Shown: piece by piece, positions 23,105 to 35,111 of the stretch
Layout: every line of letters begins with the position of its first letter
How positions within the stretch are numbered: the stretch's first letter is position 1
From: Morchella semilibera
Taxonomy: Eukaryota; Ascomycota; Pezizomycetes; Pezizales; Morchellaceae
Assembly: GCA_009192285.1 (NCBI GenBank)
Contig: CM018608.1
Span: forward strand, 1,506,201 to 1,570,200
Length of the DNA: 64,000 bases
Direction: 5' to 3'
The notes under the pieces: generated by a model
Told to the model about the DNA's origin: nothing
The model's input: only the letters and a program-made list of their open reading frames with translations
Databases searched by the model: none
Translations under genes and position numbers: made by a program

Positions 23105-25980
23105 GGTAAAGGACAAAACGGGAGTTTCTTTTTATTGGGTTTCTGATATAAATATTTGTGTGCGATATCTTTTGGGTTTTGGAATTTTTTTTTGGTAGTC
23201 TGCATACCCAAAGTTTGTTTGGAGAATGCAAATAAATATTACTTGACGGTCCGTTGACCAAATCAATCCATGCGCGAGTAAACTATTCGCTGTAATGTGC
23301 CTTTAAGTGGGGTGCACTGTTGGCGGGGTAGCCATATCTTCTCTCCTGCGCTCTTATCAGCATCTAGGTAGTATTGCCGGGTTACAAAAATAACTACGCA
23401 CCCCGATATGTACGGAAAAACAACTTCATTTGAGGGTATATTGTCCAGATATACCACCATAAAGCCCATAACATCAATAAAATATCTTCAGGTTGCTAGG
23501 AACACAACAATATACTTATCACAACTACAATCTCATGGTTGTGGAGTAGTGAGTTTTCAAAGTGAGCCTTTTTTGTTCGTAACCCACATAGCAACCATAC
23601 AAAGCTTAACAACTTTATAATTTTCGAGTTTGAGAGTTGTTGTAGTTTGAAATTTAGGGTGGAACTTGTAGAGAGGATACTCTCAAAAAACGTTGTTTTT
23701 CTATTTTTGTAACCCGACAACACAATCAGTTCTGTGCCGTATTTCAATCCCAATCAATTGGGCTCTTCTATGGCCGATCCCTAGGAAGTGATTGACTAGA
23801 ATAAAGCAGCATTCAGTGAAGTCTATGGCATTTCACAAGTACTTTCAAGACTGATAATGCAGCAAATAGCTTACCCGGCGATCATAGCAAAAAAGTTGGA
23901 TTCGCAAATGTCTCACACGCCCAGGACACAACCTGTATATGAACCAGTTACGGAGCACGCTCGGTATTGAGTTAAAGTGTTTCTTTTACTTTAGTTGGTT
24001 TCATTCTCCCTCGTCCGCCCGGAACCCAACAAAGGTGGGAACCCCTCACTAGATCCCCGTGTACCGATAAGGAAATTCGTTGTCGGACCCTACGCCAAGT
24101 GTCGGGAAGATCTATCTTCCTCGTAGATGCCAATCCAGGTTTGGCTTCCCTCCCCAAACTTGACAGTGACAATCCGGTTGAATCCGATGCTCTCTGAGAC
24201 GCTGTTGCTTCCTTAGATGCGATGAAGTCATTCTTCGTGTCCTTGAACATGAACGTCATACATAGACAAGGTTTACTTTAGCTCTGGAGTTGTTAATTAA
24301 TTAATTTGGTGTTTACTTCATCCTTGGTGCTCTTAACTACGTCAGCTTTGTCAGGGATTATTACCTGAGTACATGGCGACTGGAATGACGTCGTGAGGTC
24401 TTGGCAGAGAGAGAATTGGATATATAAACTTTGAATTTCTCACCTTTCGAGACTTTCTGTAGTCTGCAGTTTAGCCACACAAAGTCTCTGTGAATTGAAA
24501 GAGAAGGGGATAACTACATTTAGTTGTGGAGACCTTTTTACTGATGCTGGGTTTAAGGCACTTGAAAATTGTTTTGCTATAACACCTATCGTTAATGACT
24601 CGACTGGCGCGCGTCAGAGACGAAGCCTTGACATCAGATTGATTAAATTTACTGTTTTGATTTCACCAAGTAACCCACCCCTTTCTTTACCCTATCACCC
24701 ACTTAGTTATGTAACTAACACTGGCAAGCCATCGGCTATCCCATCTGAGCGGCGAGCTCCACCACCCACTGATCTACTCACGTTTACGAAACTCCCATCA
24801 GCGCCTTTCACGACCACCCACGAAGGAATACTAGAATTGAGCCAGCTTGATCACGACCGAATCGCAGCATTTTTATTTCACCCCCTGATCGCTTTCGTCC
24901 GTGTTTTGTCTGACGCGAATCTCTTTCCTCTGGCCGGGTAAGATTGTATTTGCGCGCTACATGCGACTGAAGCTCGACCATCGAGCGTTAGATGTAAAAA
25001 TCTCTTTGGTTGGCCGATCGAGCGCCTGTTTGTTGTTGTTTATTTGAGGGAGTGTTTTGATTGTTGTCCGCTGGAGGCGAGGGTCTGGACGAAGAGGGTT
25101 GGGGGCGGAACGGGGTATTGCATGCACTATTGGGAATTGTTATGGGAGGGGGGATTTGGCAGTTTTTTTTCTCTTTGCAGATGATGGTGAGTTTGAGCCC
25201 CTTTTGCTTTGAATCTGGTTATTTAGTAGGAGGCTGTGGGAGAGACTTTGTGTGTGTTGCTTGTATTATTAGAATACCAAAACACGAATAAATATACGAA
25301 TATTATTATTTCCCCCACCTTCTGTGCAGATGAAAATTCAAAGTGCATGCCCGGAGTGATACCCAACCCCCCGCTCAGCTATCCACCTCGGGACGGTCAT
25401 CGTAGACCCTCCTAACGCGCCAGATTAGCAAATGAATTGGTTGAAGGAACCTGTGAATACGTAGTAAACGCCTTTGAGCTAGCAACCAAATATAGATCTA
25501 GTAAGAGTGTCCGAGCCTCTCTAGAGCAGTCATAGAGCAGAGGACTATACGCACCAAATCATACCGCAGATTTAAGACGTCCGGCCATTGTTATAGGGAA
25601 GAAGAGGAGGGCTGGGCTCAGATGAGAGGGAGTGCCTTAGTATGTAGCGTAATTAATGCCGTTCTAGCCCATGTAAACTTATCTCATTCGTGAACAACGC
25701 CCAATATATCATACTAAGACATTATCTAACTTAATTCCAAGAGGCTGTACCTACACGTTAATGTCTAAAGCTAGACATAGCTGAAAATCTGGAATTTATT
25801 TTCTAAAGTGGCATCACAAGGTCTCACTCATCCTCCTGATTGGACTAGTCCATTTCGAGTTCGAAAACGTACATAGTACTAGTACTCCCAGAATCCCAGT
25901 CCCTCATCAAGTATTTAATTGTGAGCATGAGGGCTTATAGTTATATTAGTTCCAAGTAACAAAACAACACTTACAGTCAC

Positions 25981-26182
25981 TTGCGAAAACCTGTGGATTA
26001 AGGCAGGGCTGGTTGGGGTAGTGTGTAAAAATGGCCTATTGCAACGGACTATCGATAGGGTACAGGACTATCGCATGGAAAGATCAAATTGTCAAATTCG
26101 CGACCAGCCAGGCGGTAGTCCTGTACCCTACCGATAGTTCGTTGCAACAGACTACCCTGGCTTATTCCACAGCTTTTCGAAA
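25981..26182. repeat. 202-bp MITE-like inverted-repeat element
   Basis: Inner arms 26041-26074 and 26112-26145 are 34-nt reverse complements with four mismatches. Outer arms starting at 25981 (TTGCGAAAACCTGTGGAT) and ending at 26182 (the complement starts TTTCGAAAAGCTGTGGAA) also pair, interrupted by an insertion in the left arm. The transcript would fold into a long hairpin. No coding frame is present. Confidence 0.8.
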
Positions 26183-27137
26183 CCGACTATAGAATTACGC
26201 GATAGAACTAATTCGTGGGTGTGTTTACATCGTAACAACCTGGGTCCCACCACGTAACCACCACCTAAGACCCATTTGGCTGTTTAGAAGTGGCTCCATT
26301 ACGCAGGCTCGAAAAGAATTCCACCCCCCTCACCAAAGCAACAACCATCTAGTGGTGAAACAGACAAGTTAATCGATAAGGTGATCTAAGCACCCGCATC
26401 CCCACCTCAAAATACTAGCAATTGTAACTACATGTATCTACATGTAGTTTATTACCCCGCATTATCAAGAGACTGCTTTTGTTATCTACATCATCAAAAG
26501 CTACAAGTTTGGCCGGCCGCAATAATCGCCAGCTAGAATGAGTTGAAAACCTGACTAGTCACGAATGGACTCCACGGTGGAGGTCGCTGGCGGCTGTTAA
26601 TATCAGCAGTTGACACTTCGCCACTTTCTAAGCAGCTATAATTGCACTGATGTCAATTTTGCCTCCCGCAACTGCTCAGAGTATTAATTATAAAAACTGA
26701 CGATAGATATACCGAAAAGTAGACCCACATAGGATTCGTAGTACTGGCGTTTCAGTAAAGTACATGTATATATACCACTCCAGGCTCGGTGACCATAAAA
26801 ATACGCACGTGTAGTAAAAGAACGAGGTTTGTACTTAAGAACGAACGTAACCAACCAAAGAACGAAAGACCAGTGGTACAGGATGACACGCTTACATCAA
26901 CACCGTTATGTATCAAACCATATAGTACGGTGCATACATTATTGTACTTCGGGGGTGGGGTGAGAAGATACTCTCGCGCAATCTTGGTAGTGTGATGTCT
27001 TCCAACTTACGGAAGTGCAAGTACACCTAAAGAGAAGAGGTTTATAGAAAAGATTTATCCGTACACTGAATTTAGGCACGCAAGGTCTCGACCCACGCTA
27101 CGTCATCGGAAAAAGGGTACCAACCAAAGAATCCAGA

Positions 27138-27226
27138 GTACTACGGTGTTAAGGGTAAGTGAGTAGGACGTAGCAATGTAAACCGCACCGCCGCGTTCTA
27201 CTCACTTACCCTTAACACCGGAGTAC
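27138..27226. repeat. palindromic element, family A, copy 1
   Basis: Two 33-nt arms (27138-27170 and 27194-27226) are reverse complements with two mismatches, around a 23-nt loop. The ends are GTACTACGGTGTTAAG. A second copy sharing arms and loop (ACCGCACCG) is at 33228-33313. Confidence 0.88.
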
Positions 27227-28160
27227 ATGCAGTCATTGTTGCCCGCCCTCGCAATTGGGTTACGGAGGTCTCACGTCTCATGACCATCACTATTCGCCTC
27301 TTTGCCACTAGACGGTTCATATGAGTGGCCATCAATGAAGCGAAAGGGTCTGGACCCAACGACAATTTTGACAGCTCCGCTGAACAGTAGGTACTAGCTG
27401 CTTTACAACTCATAACCCAAGAGAGTGTGCTGAAGGTAGTTGTATTGTGCTTGCTGTGTTGATCCAAACCCACTTTTTAAATTTCAAGTCCTCCCAGGTG
27501 TGCAGGGAATAAGTTCGATATTAAAGATCCTATAGGTTTATAGTTATTAGTGCAAATTCCCGGTAACGAGTAAAATCTTTTGTTCGTACCGCATGCAAGT
27601 TCGGATCTCCATTGGAAACCTGGAAATCGGATATGTACCTGATTCATGTAAATTTAGATACTACATATGTCGAGCACAGACTAAAAAAACAGGGCAATAT
27701 AGAAGAGGAGCAAGGCATATTCATGTGACAAGTACATGAGAGTATATCTAGGGGTACGACTAGCTACTTAACTCCATAGAGTCGAGAACCATGCTTCAAG
27801 ACAATTATCAATGAGTTGATAAAAAAATTCTCATATTCAAAGAAAGAATATTTGTGTTCCTAGGAATTTTTATTCTTCATTGAATTTAGGTTTAGCTATA
27901 CCCTCAAGAGTTCGTCTACATGTTGTATCTATAGATGCTATAGGCTTAGTAAGGTGTTTAGAGGTTGTACAAGGGACGTGATACGCATCATACTAAATCA
28001 CTCGCATGTGCTCGTTCTGTGTGATGTAATGAATGTAATTTCACATAATAAAAGAAAAGTGAAAACCATTGGAATTTACAAAGAAAAGGATGAAAAAGGA
28101 GTTCGCTTAATTAAAATCCCCCAGTCATGATATCATCAGAAAAACAAACTGACACTTAAT

Positions 28161-30245
28161 CTAAACCTTTTCAGTAGCCTCCTTGTAATCCCTACCGTGG
28201 CTGTCCGCATGGTGAGGCGTATCAGAAAGATCTAGTAAGATCGGTGCCGGAACATCCTGACGGAGAACGTAACGCTTGAAAAAGTAGGGGACCTGTAAAA
28301 GACCCCACTTTGCGTGAACGTGTGTGGGAACCTCGAACACGCGATCCAGCTCCTCCAATGTTCGGCCTTTTGTTTCAGGTAGGAAAAATAGAACCAAAAG
28401 AAAACCGACCATGTTCCAGCCTGCATAATATCCAAATGCGCCCTGGGGTTTGAAGGCTCGGACAAGCGGTAACCATGTCATGGAAAGGACCCAGTTAAAT
28501 CCCCAGGTTGTCGCAGTTGCAAAAGACATGCCGAGATCTCTGATGTAAAGTGGGTAGGCTTCGGCGGAGTAAGTGAATGGAACTGGGCCTTCTCCGGGAG
28601 AGTATACTATTCCAAAAAGGTAGATCCCGAGTGCGACACAGCCGATCCTCGCCGTCTGATCCTCGATCCAGAATGAAAACCCTGTGAATAGGAGGAATAT
28701 GGCCATGAATGGAAACGTTGTAAGTAGGAGGTTGCGACGACCGAATGTATCAATAGTGTATACTGCTGGAATAGCAAATAAGAAGTTGATGATTCCAAAG
28801 CCCATTGATGCAAGGAGGGCAGAGATGTGAGAGAAGCCGGATTCAACGAAAATAACCGAAGAGTAATAGGCGATGACATTAACTCCGCAGAATTGTTGCA
28901 TGAACATGACGATTTCGGAGCCGATCATAGCTCTCCTGTTGCGACCGATGGTGAACATTTCAACAATTTTATTCTTCTTGGTATGTTCCAATTCCTTCTC
29001 GATTTCCAAGAGTGTGTGCATGTAGAATAAATCGCGAGCAGCTTGAACCTTAGTCCAACGTAGACGGGCGAGCGAGTTGAATGCCCTTTGGTGGTTTCCT
29101 TTCATCATTTCATAACGGGGAGACTCGGGCTTATAAGGGTTAGAGAATATGTTATAGATTTACACCTAAGGAGCTGACTTACACAAAAGTAAACTTGCGC
29201 GCAAACAAGCAGCGGGGGAACACACGCTGAAGCCAACATAAGGCGCCAGTTCAAACCCGTGATCTATGATAACCGGAGTATTAGTTTTGGTTTCACGACC
29301 CCCCAAGACGAATGACTTACATGAGGTGGGTCAGGGACTTTGTAAAAGGCAACATCAGCGATGTAGCCAACCATGATACCGAAGGCAGTCCACCTATAAG
29401 TGATTCCGTTAATGCATGACCAAAATGAAGGGTAATGAATGTCTCACATTTGCCACATCATGACCAAAGCACCACGAATACCAGGAGGTGAGCATTCAGC
29501 AGCATAAACTGGAACAGTTGAACTCTTCGGGCCGATACCGAACCCCAAAAAGAAACGAGCCACGAAGAGATGTTGCCACGAGTTTGTAAAGCCTTGCCAG
29601 AGACAAGTCAAGAAGGATATGAGACAGGTGATGAAAATTGTGTGCCGACGGCCAAAAGTTTTATTCAGTGGGTGCGTCAACCAACAACCTATGGTGAAGC
29701 AACATAGGTAGGGTGCCGAATTGACAAGACCTGCAATCCATTCACGGTTCTCGATTCCAAATTGTGGTAAGAAAAAAAGATTCGCCCCGTTGATGACGGT
29801 CTCATCTATCCAGTTAGTGGTATATTAGTATTGCTACAAAGCCAACAAGACTGTTCGGTGACGAAAACATACCCATTCCCTGCGTAGCAGCAGCAAGAGA
29901 ACACATGACAACCATATGGTAGAGCTGTTTCGGATGACTCCATTTGTGTGTGATTTCACGCCTCAGCATATTTTTGTCTTCATCCGTCAAGAGTGGAAGT
30001 GTCTCAAATGCTCCGGGGTCTTGAGCTAGCATGGCTCCTTTACTGAACTCCTCCTGGTATTCTTCCATTCCATGGTTACGAGCATATGTTGCTCCCATCT
30101 CAATCAAGCGTTCATGGGAGTACCCATCGAGAGGATGCGCTAGTCGCGAGTTGACTTTGTGTATTGCCTGCGTGTAATCAAGGGTTTCGTGCTCATTCTC
30201 GTGGACTGAGGCAGGCTTCTCGTCGTCTGGTACAGTGGTAGCCAT
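28161..30245 (-). CDS. MFS sugar/polyol transporter
   Basis: Plasma-membrane sugar porter of the major facilitator superfamily. Five exons on the minus strand: 30245-29873, 29805-29448, 29393-29321, 29263-29183 and 29129-28161, giving 617 aa. Introns are 53-67 nt; the last has the branch TCTAAC. A long cytosolic N-terminus of about 110 residues precedes twelve predicted membrane helices. Family motifs seen: DETVINGANLFF in helix 1, FGRRHTIF after helix 2, RFFLGFGIGP in helix 4, CPESPRYEM before the central loop, QQFCGVNVIAYYSS in helix 7, DTFGRRNLL and the C-terminal PETKGRTLEELD. The substrate is unknown. The dehydrogenase gene is 5 kb away and on the other strand, so a functional link is speculative. 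A 3' flank of about 80 nt is A-rich. Confidence 0.92.
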
Positions 30246-31971
30246 TCTGGAGGAATGATCAAAAACTGGGGTAAATAAAAGTGGACTGAAGGTCAGAATG
30301 ATGATAAGATATCTCCCAGTAAAACGCGGGGACAGCAGGGACTAAATACTCCTTCGTGGGGCTCACGCCTTCTTTTCTATGTAGACCAGATCCTCTGAAC
30401 ACCCCGCATTATTAAAATAACGTCGGCTACTCCACAGAACTGTACAGGGTACACAATATTACCTCCAGCCTACAGATGTAGGTTACATGTACCTACTTGC
30501 TACGACCATTGAGTTACACTAGAGTTTCCTTTTCTGGATTACAATCTGATGAGCCCTGCACCTATTAACAGGTATTCATCTCCCAGTCCTCGATTTCTTG
30601 CAAAGAACGACAATATCCGCGATCCGTTCTCCCATCCCCCAACTTCTACCTATTCTTCCGGCATCCCGTCATTAAATATGACTTCCTATTGTAGTAAATA
30701 CTCTTCATCTAGCATCTGCAAGCGTTTCTAATACGTCAGTTGGACACAAGTTCAGGAGATACCAAAAAAATAATGGTGGTTTGGTTTAGCCTTGCTCGCT
30801 CCAATCCCAAAGCCAAGCCTTAGGTGTAACTACAAATTACTTCTCGATGTGATTGTGGATGCAAGCCTCGGGAAGGATCTGCACTGCAAACGCCTCCCGA
30901 AGACGGCGCCATTCCTTGTTTTTTTTTCTTTTTCTTCTTGGCCTTCTCCCTTGCAGCCAGCAACCCTAACAAAGCCTCGTCTCCAAAAATCAAAGACATT
31001 AAAGAGAGCCGATACGGGTAATATATCTCTATCTCCTTTCTCTGATTACAGCGACCCCGCTAGTTAACTAGTTAACAGGCATGTAGCTCGTCACATTCCT
31101 GCCAGGCAAGTTGCGTCCCCACAACCAAACTGTTACATATGGGTCGATGACAAACAAGACTTTGAGGACCCGCAGGCTTACATGTAGTGCTGAGCCGTGG
31201 CAAATGCTTGTCAAGGTTGGTTGCTTTTACTAACCCGGAGACAACTTGACAAGGTAGAATTTTTAATTCACGTATCGGCATTTAATGAATGACGTATATG
31301 ATTCGGTGATACGATAGTGAGCAGCATCGCTTCGTATCAAGATCAAGTGAGACTGCTCAAGGCAGAGAGGTGAGTTCTGCGCGAAATAACTGCTACCTTA
31401 TCGTGCCATGTGTTTTCGAACCTCTCAACCTCCAAATCTTACAATAAAGCCTGCATTTTCAAAGGGTCCCCGGCCGTTTCAAATTTGCATCTAGGGCAGA
31501 CTGCACCGGAGACATCACCGTATCCGTAATGGGTTTAGGTGTGCTCCCCGCGTTGCTTAGGCCAACAACTGGTGTTGGAATAACCTGTGGAGAAACCTCG
31601 ACCCTGTCTCCCCGGAGTTTCTCCGCACAATTGGGAATGCTCGCTAGGTACCCTGCTAGTAGCAGTAATATTGATTACTCTACCTAGTAATTTGTGAATA
31701 ACATAGGAGGAGTACCTTACACCTGCCAACCAAGCTCAATCTGCGGGGTATCGGGGCACTCAACGTATGTTTCCCCCCCCCCCCGTTCTCCATTTCGTAG
31801 CACTACTTAAGTTACTCCACTACTACCGGTAGGGAATTGCGAAAATAAATTATATTATAATGCTTAATGGAATAATAATTATGATAGACACAAGACAAGG
31901 GACAAGCAGATCGGCATGGTATGAGAAAACCACCTCTGTGATATCTATGGCGGGATATATTACTCATATCT

Positions 31972-32052
31972 GTACTACGGGTGTAGGGTAAGTCTGTAGA
32001 CAGTGGTTGTGGTTGCAACAGCAGTAGGTGTCTACAGACCTACCCGTAGTAC
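31972..32052. repeat. palindromic element related to family A ends
   Basis: Left arm 31972-32002 and right arm 32029-32052 pair over GTACTACGGGT and TCTGTAGACA, with an extra 7 nt in the left arm. The outermost bases GTACTACGG are the same as in family A, but the interior differs. Confidence 0.75.
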
Positions 32053-32190
32053 TTGGAACAAGTAAGAAGGTGTGAATCGATATCACGAGACCCATATACT
32101 CCTCAAAACCAGCCGTACATAGCAGCTATCGAAGCCGGAGATTTAGTTATGATACTAACCATTAGACTATAGCTTCATCGGTTTAGAATA

Positions 32191-32306
32191 GGCCATTTGC
32201 GCAAAAGACTCCAGAGTCGTTCTCCGGTAACTTGATTGGTGCCTATCCTCCCATCAACCAATCACACAGGTAGAAAAAGTCTTTGGAGTCTTTTGCGCAA
32301 AGGGCC
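32191..32306. repeat. 116-bp inverted-repeat element
   Basis: 26-nt arms 32191-32216 and 32281-32306 pair with two mismatches over GGCC..TTTGCGCAAAAGACTCC. The loop is 64 nt with no coding frame. Confidence 0.85.
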
Positions 32307-33227
32307 TAGTATATACTGCTAGGTATGTGGAGTATTGATGCTGAGATAGTGATAGTGAAGCTTTTACTTACCGGCGTAACTACATAGCTAGGCCAGAAAT
32401 GTCAAACCTGAAGGCGCGATACTTAAAGTCGTAACAGGACTTCGCGTCTAGTAGGATAATCAGGCTATTTACCACCGTCTTTGTCGCCGCCTCGCCGACA
32501 ACGCCGCCATCTTGAGTGAGAGAAACGGCACCATTCACTCCCTCAACCAGGCAGTTAATCTTTATTGGTTGAGAATTGTATGGAAGCCGGTGAGTGGGGT
32601 GATGCCGTCTACATACAGGTAGATGGTCTCAAGAGGGTCTCAATAAACTTCAGACTAAGGGGATTGCCGCGAAACGTCCAACAGGTTAAAATCATACAAG
32701 TTAAGAGTTATTTGTATGTACTCTAATTCACCCGGCGGATAGATTGGGTACTCTACAAAGAAGATCACCCCGTACATAAAATAAAGCCTTGCACATGCAT
32801 AGTACCTACATATTTCCACGAGATCAATTAAGTTTATCCGTTCTTCAACCTTTGGTGTTCCTGGTTTTAAATGCCCTATATCTTAGACCATTGGGAAAAG
32901 GCCTAGGCCCTTGGCCTATTGGATACTGATGTTCTTTGAGGCACACAAGCATCAAGGTGTTGGTGGCCTTGATTGCTTGATTGAGTTAGCTAGCATACCT
33001 AGGCTTTGCTAGGTGTGGTACCAGGCTCTCGAATTCAAAAAGTGGCAGATGCAAAATCCCTCGCTGAAATGTAGAGTACCTTACTTTTGCTTTTCTCAAA
33101 TACGGGTTTCCTCTCAATTTGACTCGGTAGCTTTTATGCCTGCTTATCTCTAGGCGTATGTCTTCGTCTGTCCCCGGTTTTCACAACTTTTTGGCGAAGT
33201 AGTATACACCATCACTCTTTTGTACTA

Positions 33228-33313
33228 CTACTACAGTGTCAAGGGTAAGTGAGAACGTAGCAACGTAAATCGCACCGTCGCGTTCTACTCACTTACCCTT
33301 AACACCGTAGTAC
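33228..33313. repeat. palindromic element, family A, copy 2
   Basis: The right arm 33281-33313 is 33 nt and pairs with 33228-33257. The left arm has lost 3 nt relative to copy 1 at 27138-27226. Loop bases (GTAGCAACGTAAATCGCACCG) correspond closely to copy 1, so this is one dispersed family. Confidence 0.85.
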
Positions 33314-33775
33314 AATTTTGCGTGACAAGTGGGTCTCTCTTGCACCGCCGACAGCCCCTCTTATAATTAGCTAGACTCATTTTTGTATGGCGAGCCACAG
33401 ATTGCCACAAGTTCTGAATAGAGAGTATTTACCAAGTGTCAAACCCGACGATTTATACTTCGCCACATTAAAAGGTGGTTGCCGAAACCGTCAATTTTAA
33501 CCAATTTTCTGAAGTGGGGATGTATGATACGCCCAGAGATGTTTACTATACTGTGTGCAGTTCATATCCTGCTAGGGTATTTCACAGTAAGCGTGAAGAA
33601 CTGTTTACCTGCGGAGTTTCTCCTATCATACTTTCTATGTGTAGTTAATTAGGTGACTGAGAGGAACAGTCAACTTTGCCTCCCGCAACCATCACTTTCA
33701 AAGTGTCAATTATTGGATTTGACACTTAATAGATACTCTCCAATACAGACGAAGACATATGTATCACAGTATATA

Positions 33776-33934
33776 TCCCTTAGTTTAGTTTGTCAATGCT
33801 GACCCCCCCCCCCCATAATAGAGGGATTAAATTTGTATGGAAGATCTATTATTTGATAAGGGGATCTGCTAGTAAAGCTATATAAAATTTGCTTCTTCTG
33901 GGGGGTCAGCATTTTACTGACAGACTAAGGGATA
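33776..33934. repeat. C-run inverted-repeat element, family C, copy 1
   Basis: The ends pair: ATCCCTTAGT..TGCTGACCCCCC on the left and its complement on the right (33901-33934). The left end carries a C12 run and the right a G6 run. Interior and ends recur in inverted orientation at 42818-42993. Confidence 0.82.
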
Positions 33935-34399
33935 CGTAATAACTCTAAAATTGATAATCTTATACTCTGTGTCAGAGCCTCGATATGGATCTGCGGTCGC
34001 CTCGTAAGCCGTATAAGGTACGAGGCGTTCTGCCTCCGGATATCAGATCTATGGATATGATGAAACTCATTTTTTCTACGCCTATCATAGGATGTTTTAA
34101 TCACTGGGTATTGATGGACACTACCGGGCTTTTTGGCCAATAAGGGTAAGCTGGACTTGATTGTTTCTTCCGCGCGCGACAGTAGGCCACTGTGAACTGG
34201 GGTTGATGTGACCTTCACGTGGCCACAGCCTCACGCCCCCTTCCCACGGTTAGCAATACCAGCTAACTACATATGGCCTATATCTAATAATCTACAACTG
34301 TACCTACATACAAAGATGTTGGTACAGGTGCATAAGCTATAAAGCTTCTAATATCGTACCAATTCATATATATTACATATAGGTATTGGGACTTATAAT

Positions 34400-34493
34400 C
34401 ATACATGTACCTACTTGCTGAATTTTAAAGTTTAGGACCCAAATTTTGGTTATATCTCGTCCTAAACTTAAAAATTTTGCAAGTACATGTATG
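34400..34493. repeat. inverted-repeat element with TACATGTA ends
   Basis: Arms 34400-34438 and 34459-34493 pair (CATACATGTAC..AAGTTTAGGAC) with small indels around a 20-nt loop. Both ends contain the TACATGTA palindrome. Confidence 0.78.
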
Positions 34494-35111
34494 TATTAAC
34501 CCTCATGCTCAAGTACTGAGTTATATGCTTAGATTAACCGTCCATCTATGTATATTATATGTAGTTCGATGTTCCTTACCCTCGATAAAAAGTATTGAGC
34601 AGAGTGATATAATTGTGTAATCTCCCTAGCGTATAATAGGGGGTGCTGGAGGTTTTGACGAGCACGGGGTTTTATCGAATTGGGGTTGGGCCAACAAAAA
34701 TCATTATTCTTAGACAAGCTCGCTAGTTTAGGCGTTGCTACAGAGATTCGCCAAAACCCGTGACACGTTCAATCTCGCTTCATGAGTCAGGCGTCCAATG
34801 TGACACAATTTTCACTCAAAAGAGGATTTTCCCTCCCGATTTCTGGTGGGTTGCCTGATCGTGGATGCCTGAAGTCGATTATCAAAAATGGGATCTAGAA
34901 GAGTGGCATTATTTGAATGGAAGCTTTTCTAGGCTTCTGTGTCGCATTAGGAATGTGTTACCCCGCACGTGGACATTGCTAGCTAGGGATAAAAAGAACG
35001 ACTCCTCCGTAGCCTTCATTGATATTATCATCAACAAGCGGCGTGTCCCCCCGGTATATATCGAAGGTCGAAACAACCCCAGTTAAACTTTACACAAACA
35101 CCGAGTTTTAC

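Larger units (their letters stand above)
23105..28160. other. gene-poor, A+T-rich region with inverted repeats
   Basis: 5 kb with no gene I can support. It holds two palindromic elements (listed separately) and TACATGTA palindromes at 26429, 26439 and 26761. A 148-codon open frame at 24495-24941 has no ATG start. Others on either strand are short. No transposase-like or reverse-transcriptase-like frame was seen. Confidence 0.5.
30246..35111. other. repeat-rich, gene-poor region upstream of the Dicer-like gene
   Basis: 4.9 kb with no accepted gene and five palindromic elements (listed separately). TACATGTA occurs at 30484, 31179, 34402 and 34484. C runs are at about 31771-31782 and 33805-33816. 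A 73-codon ATG frame at 34865-35086 lies just before the Dicer-like gene and may be part of its leader. Confidence 0.5.

Noticed and set aside
23972-24259. Minus-strand frame thought at first to be a retroelement fragment
   Set aside because: No protease, reverse transcriptase or integrase motif and no terminal repeats were found around it.
24495-24941. 148-codon plus-strand open frame
   Set aside because: It begins with TTG, has no internal ATG or good acceptor upstream, and no recognisable domain.
34865-35086. 73-codon ATG frame as a first exon of the Dicer-like gene
   Set aside because: No splice donor joins it in frame to the next exon, and the Dicer frame has its own ATG at 35112. Left as a possible upstream ORF.
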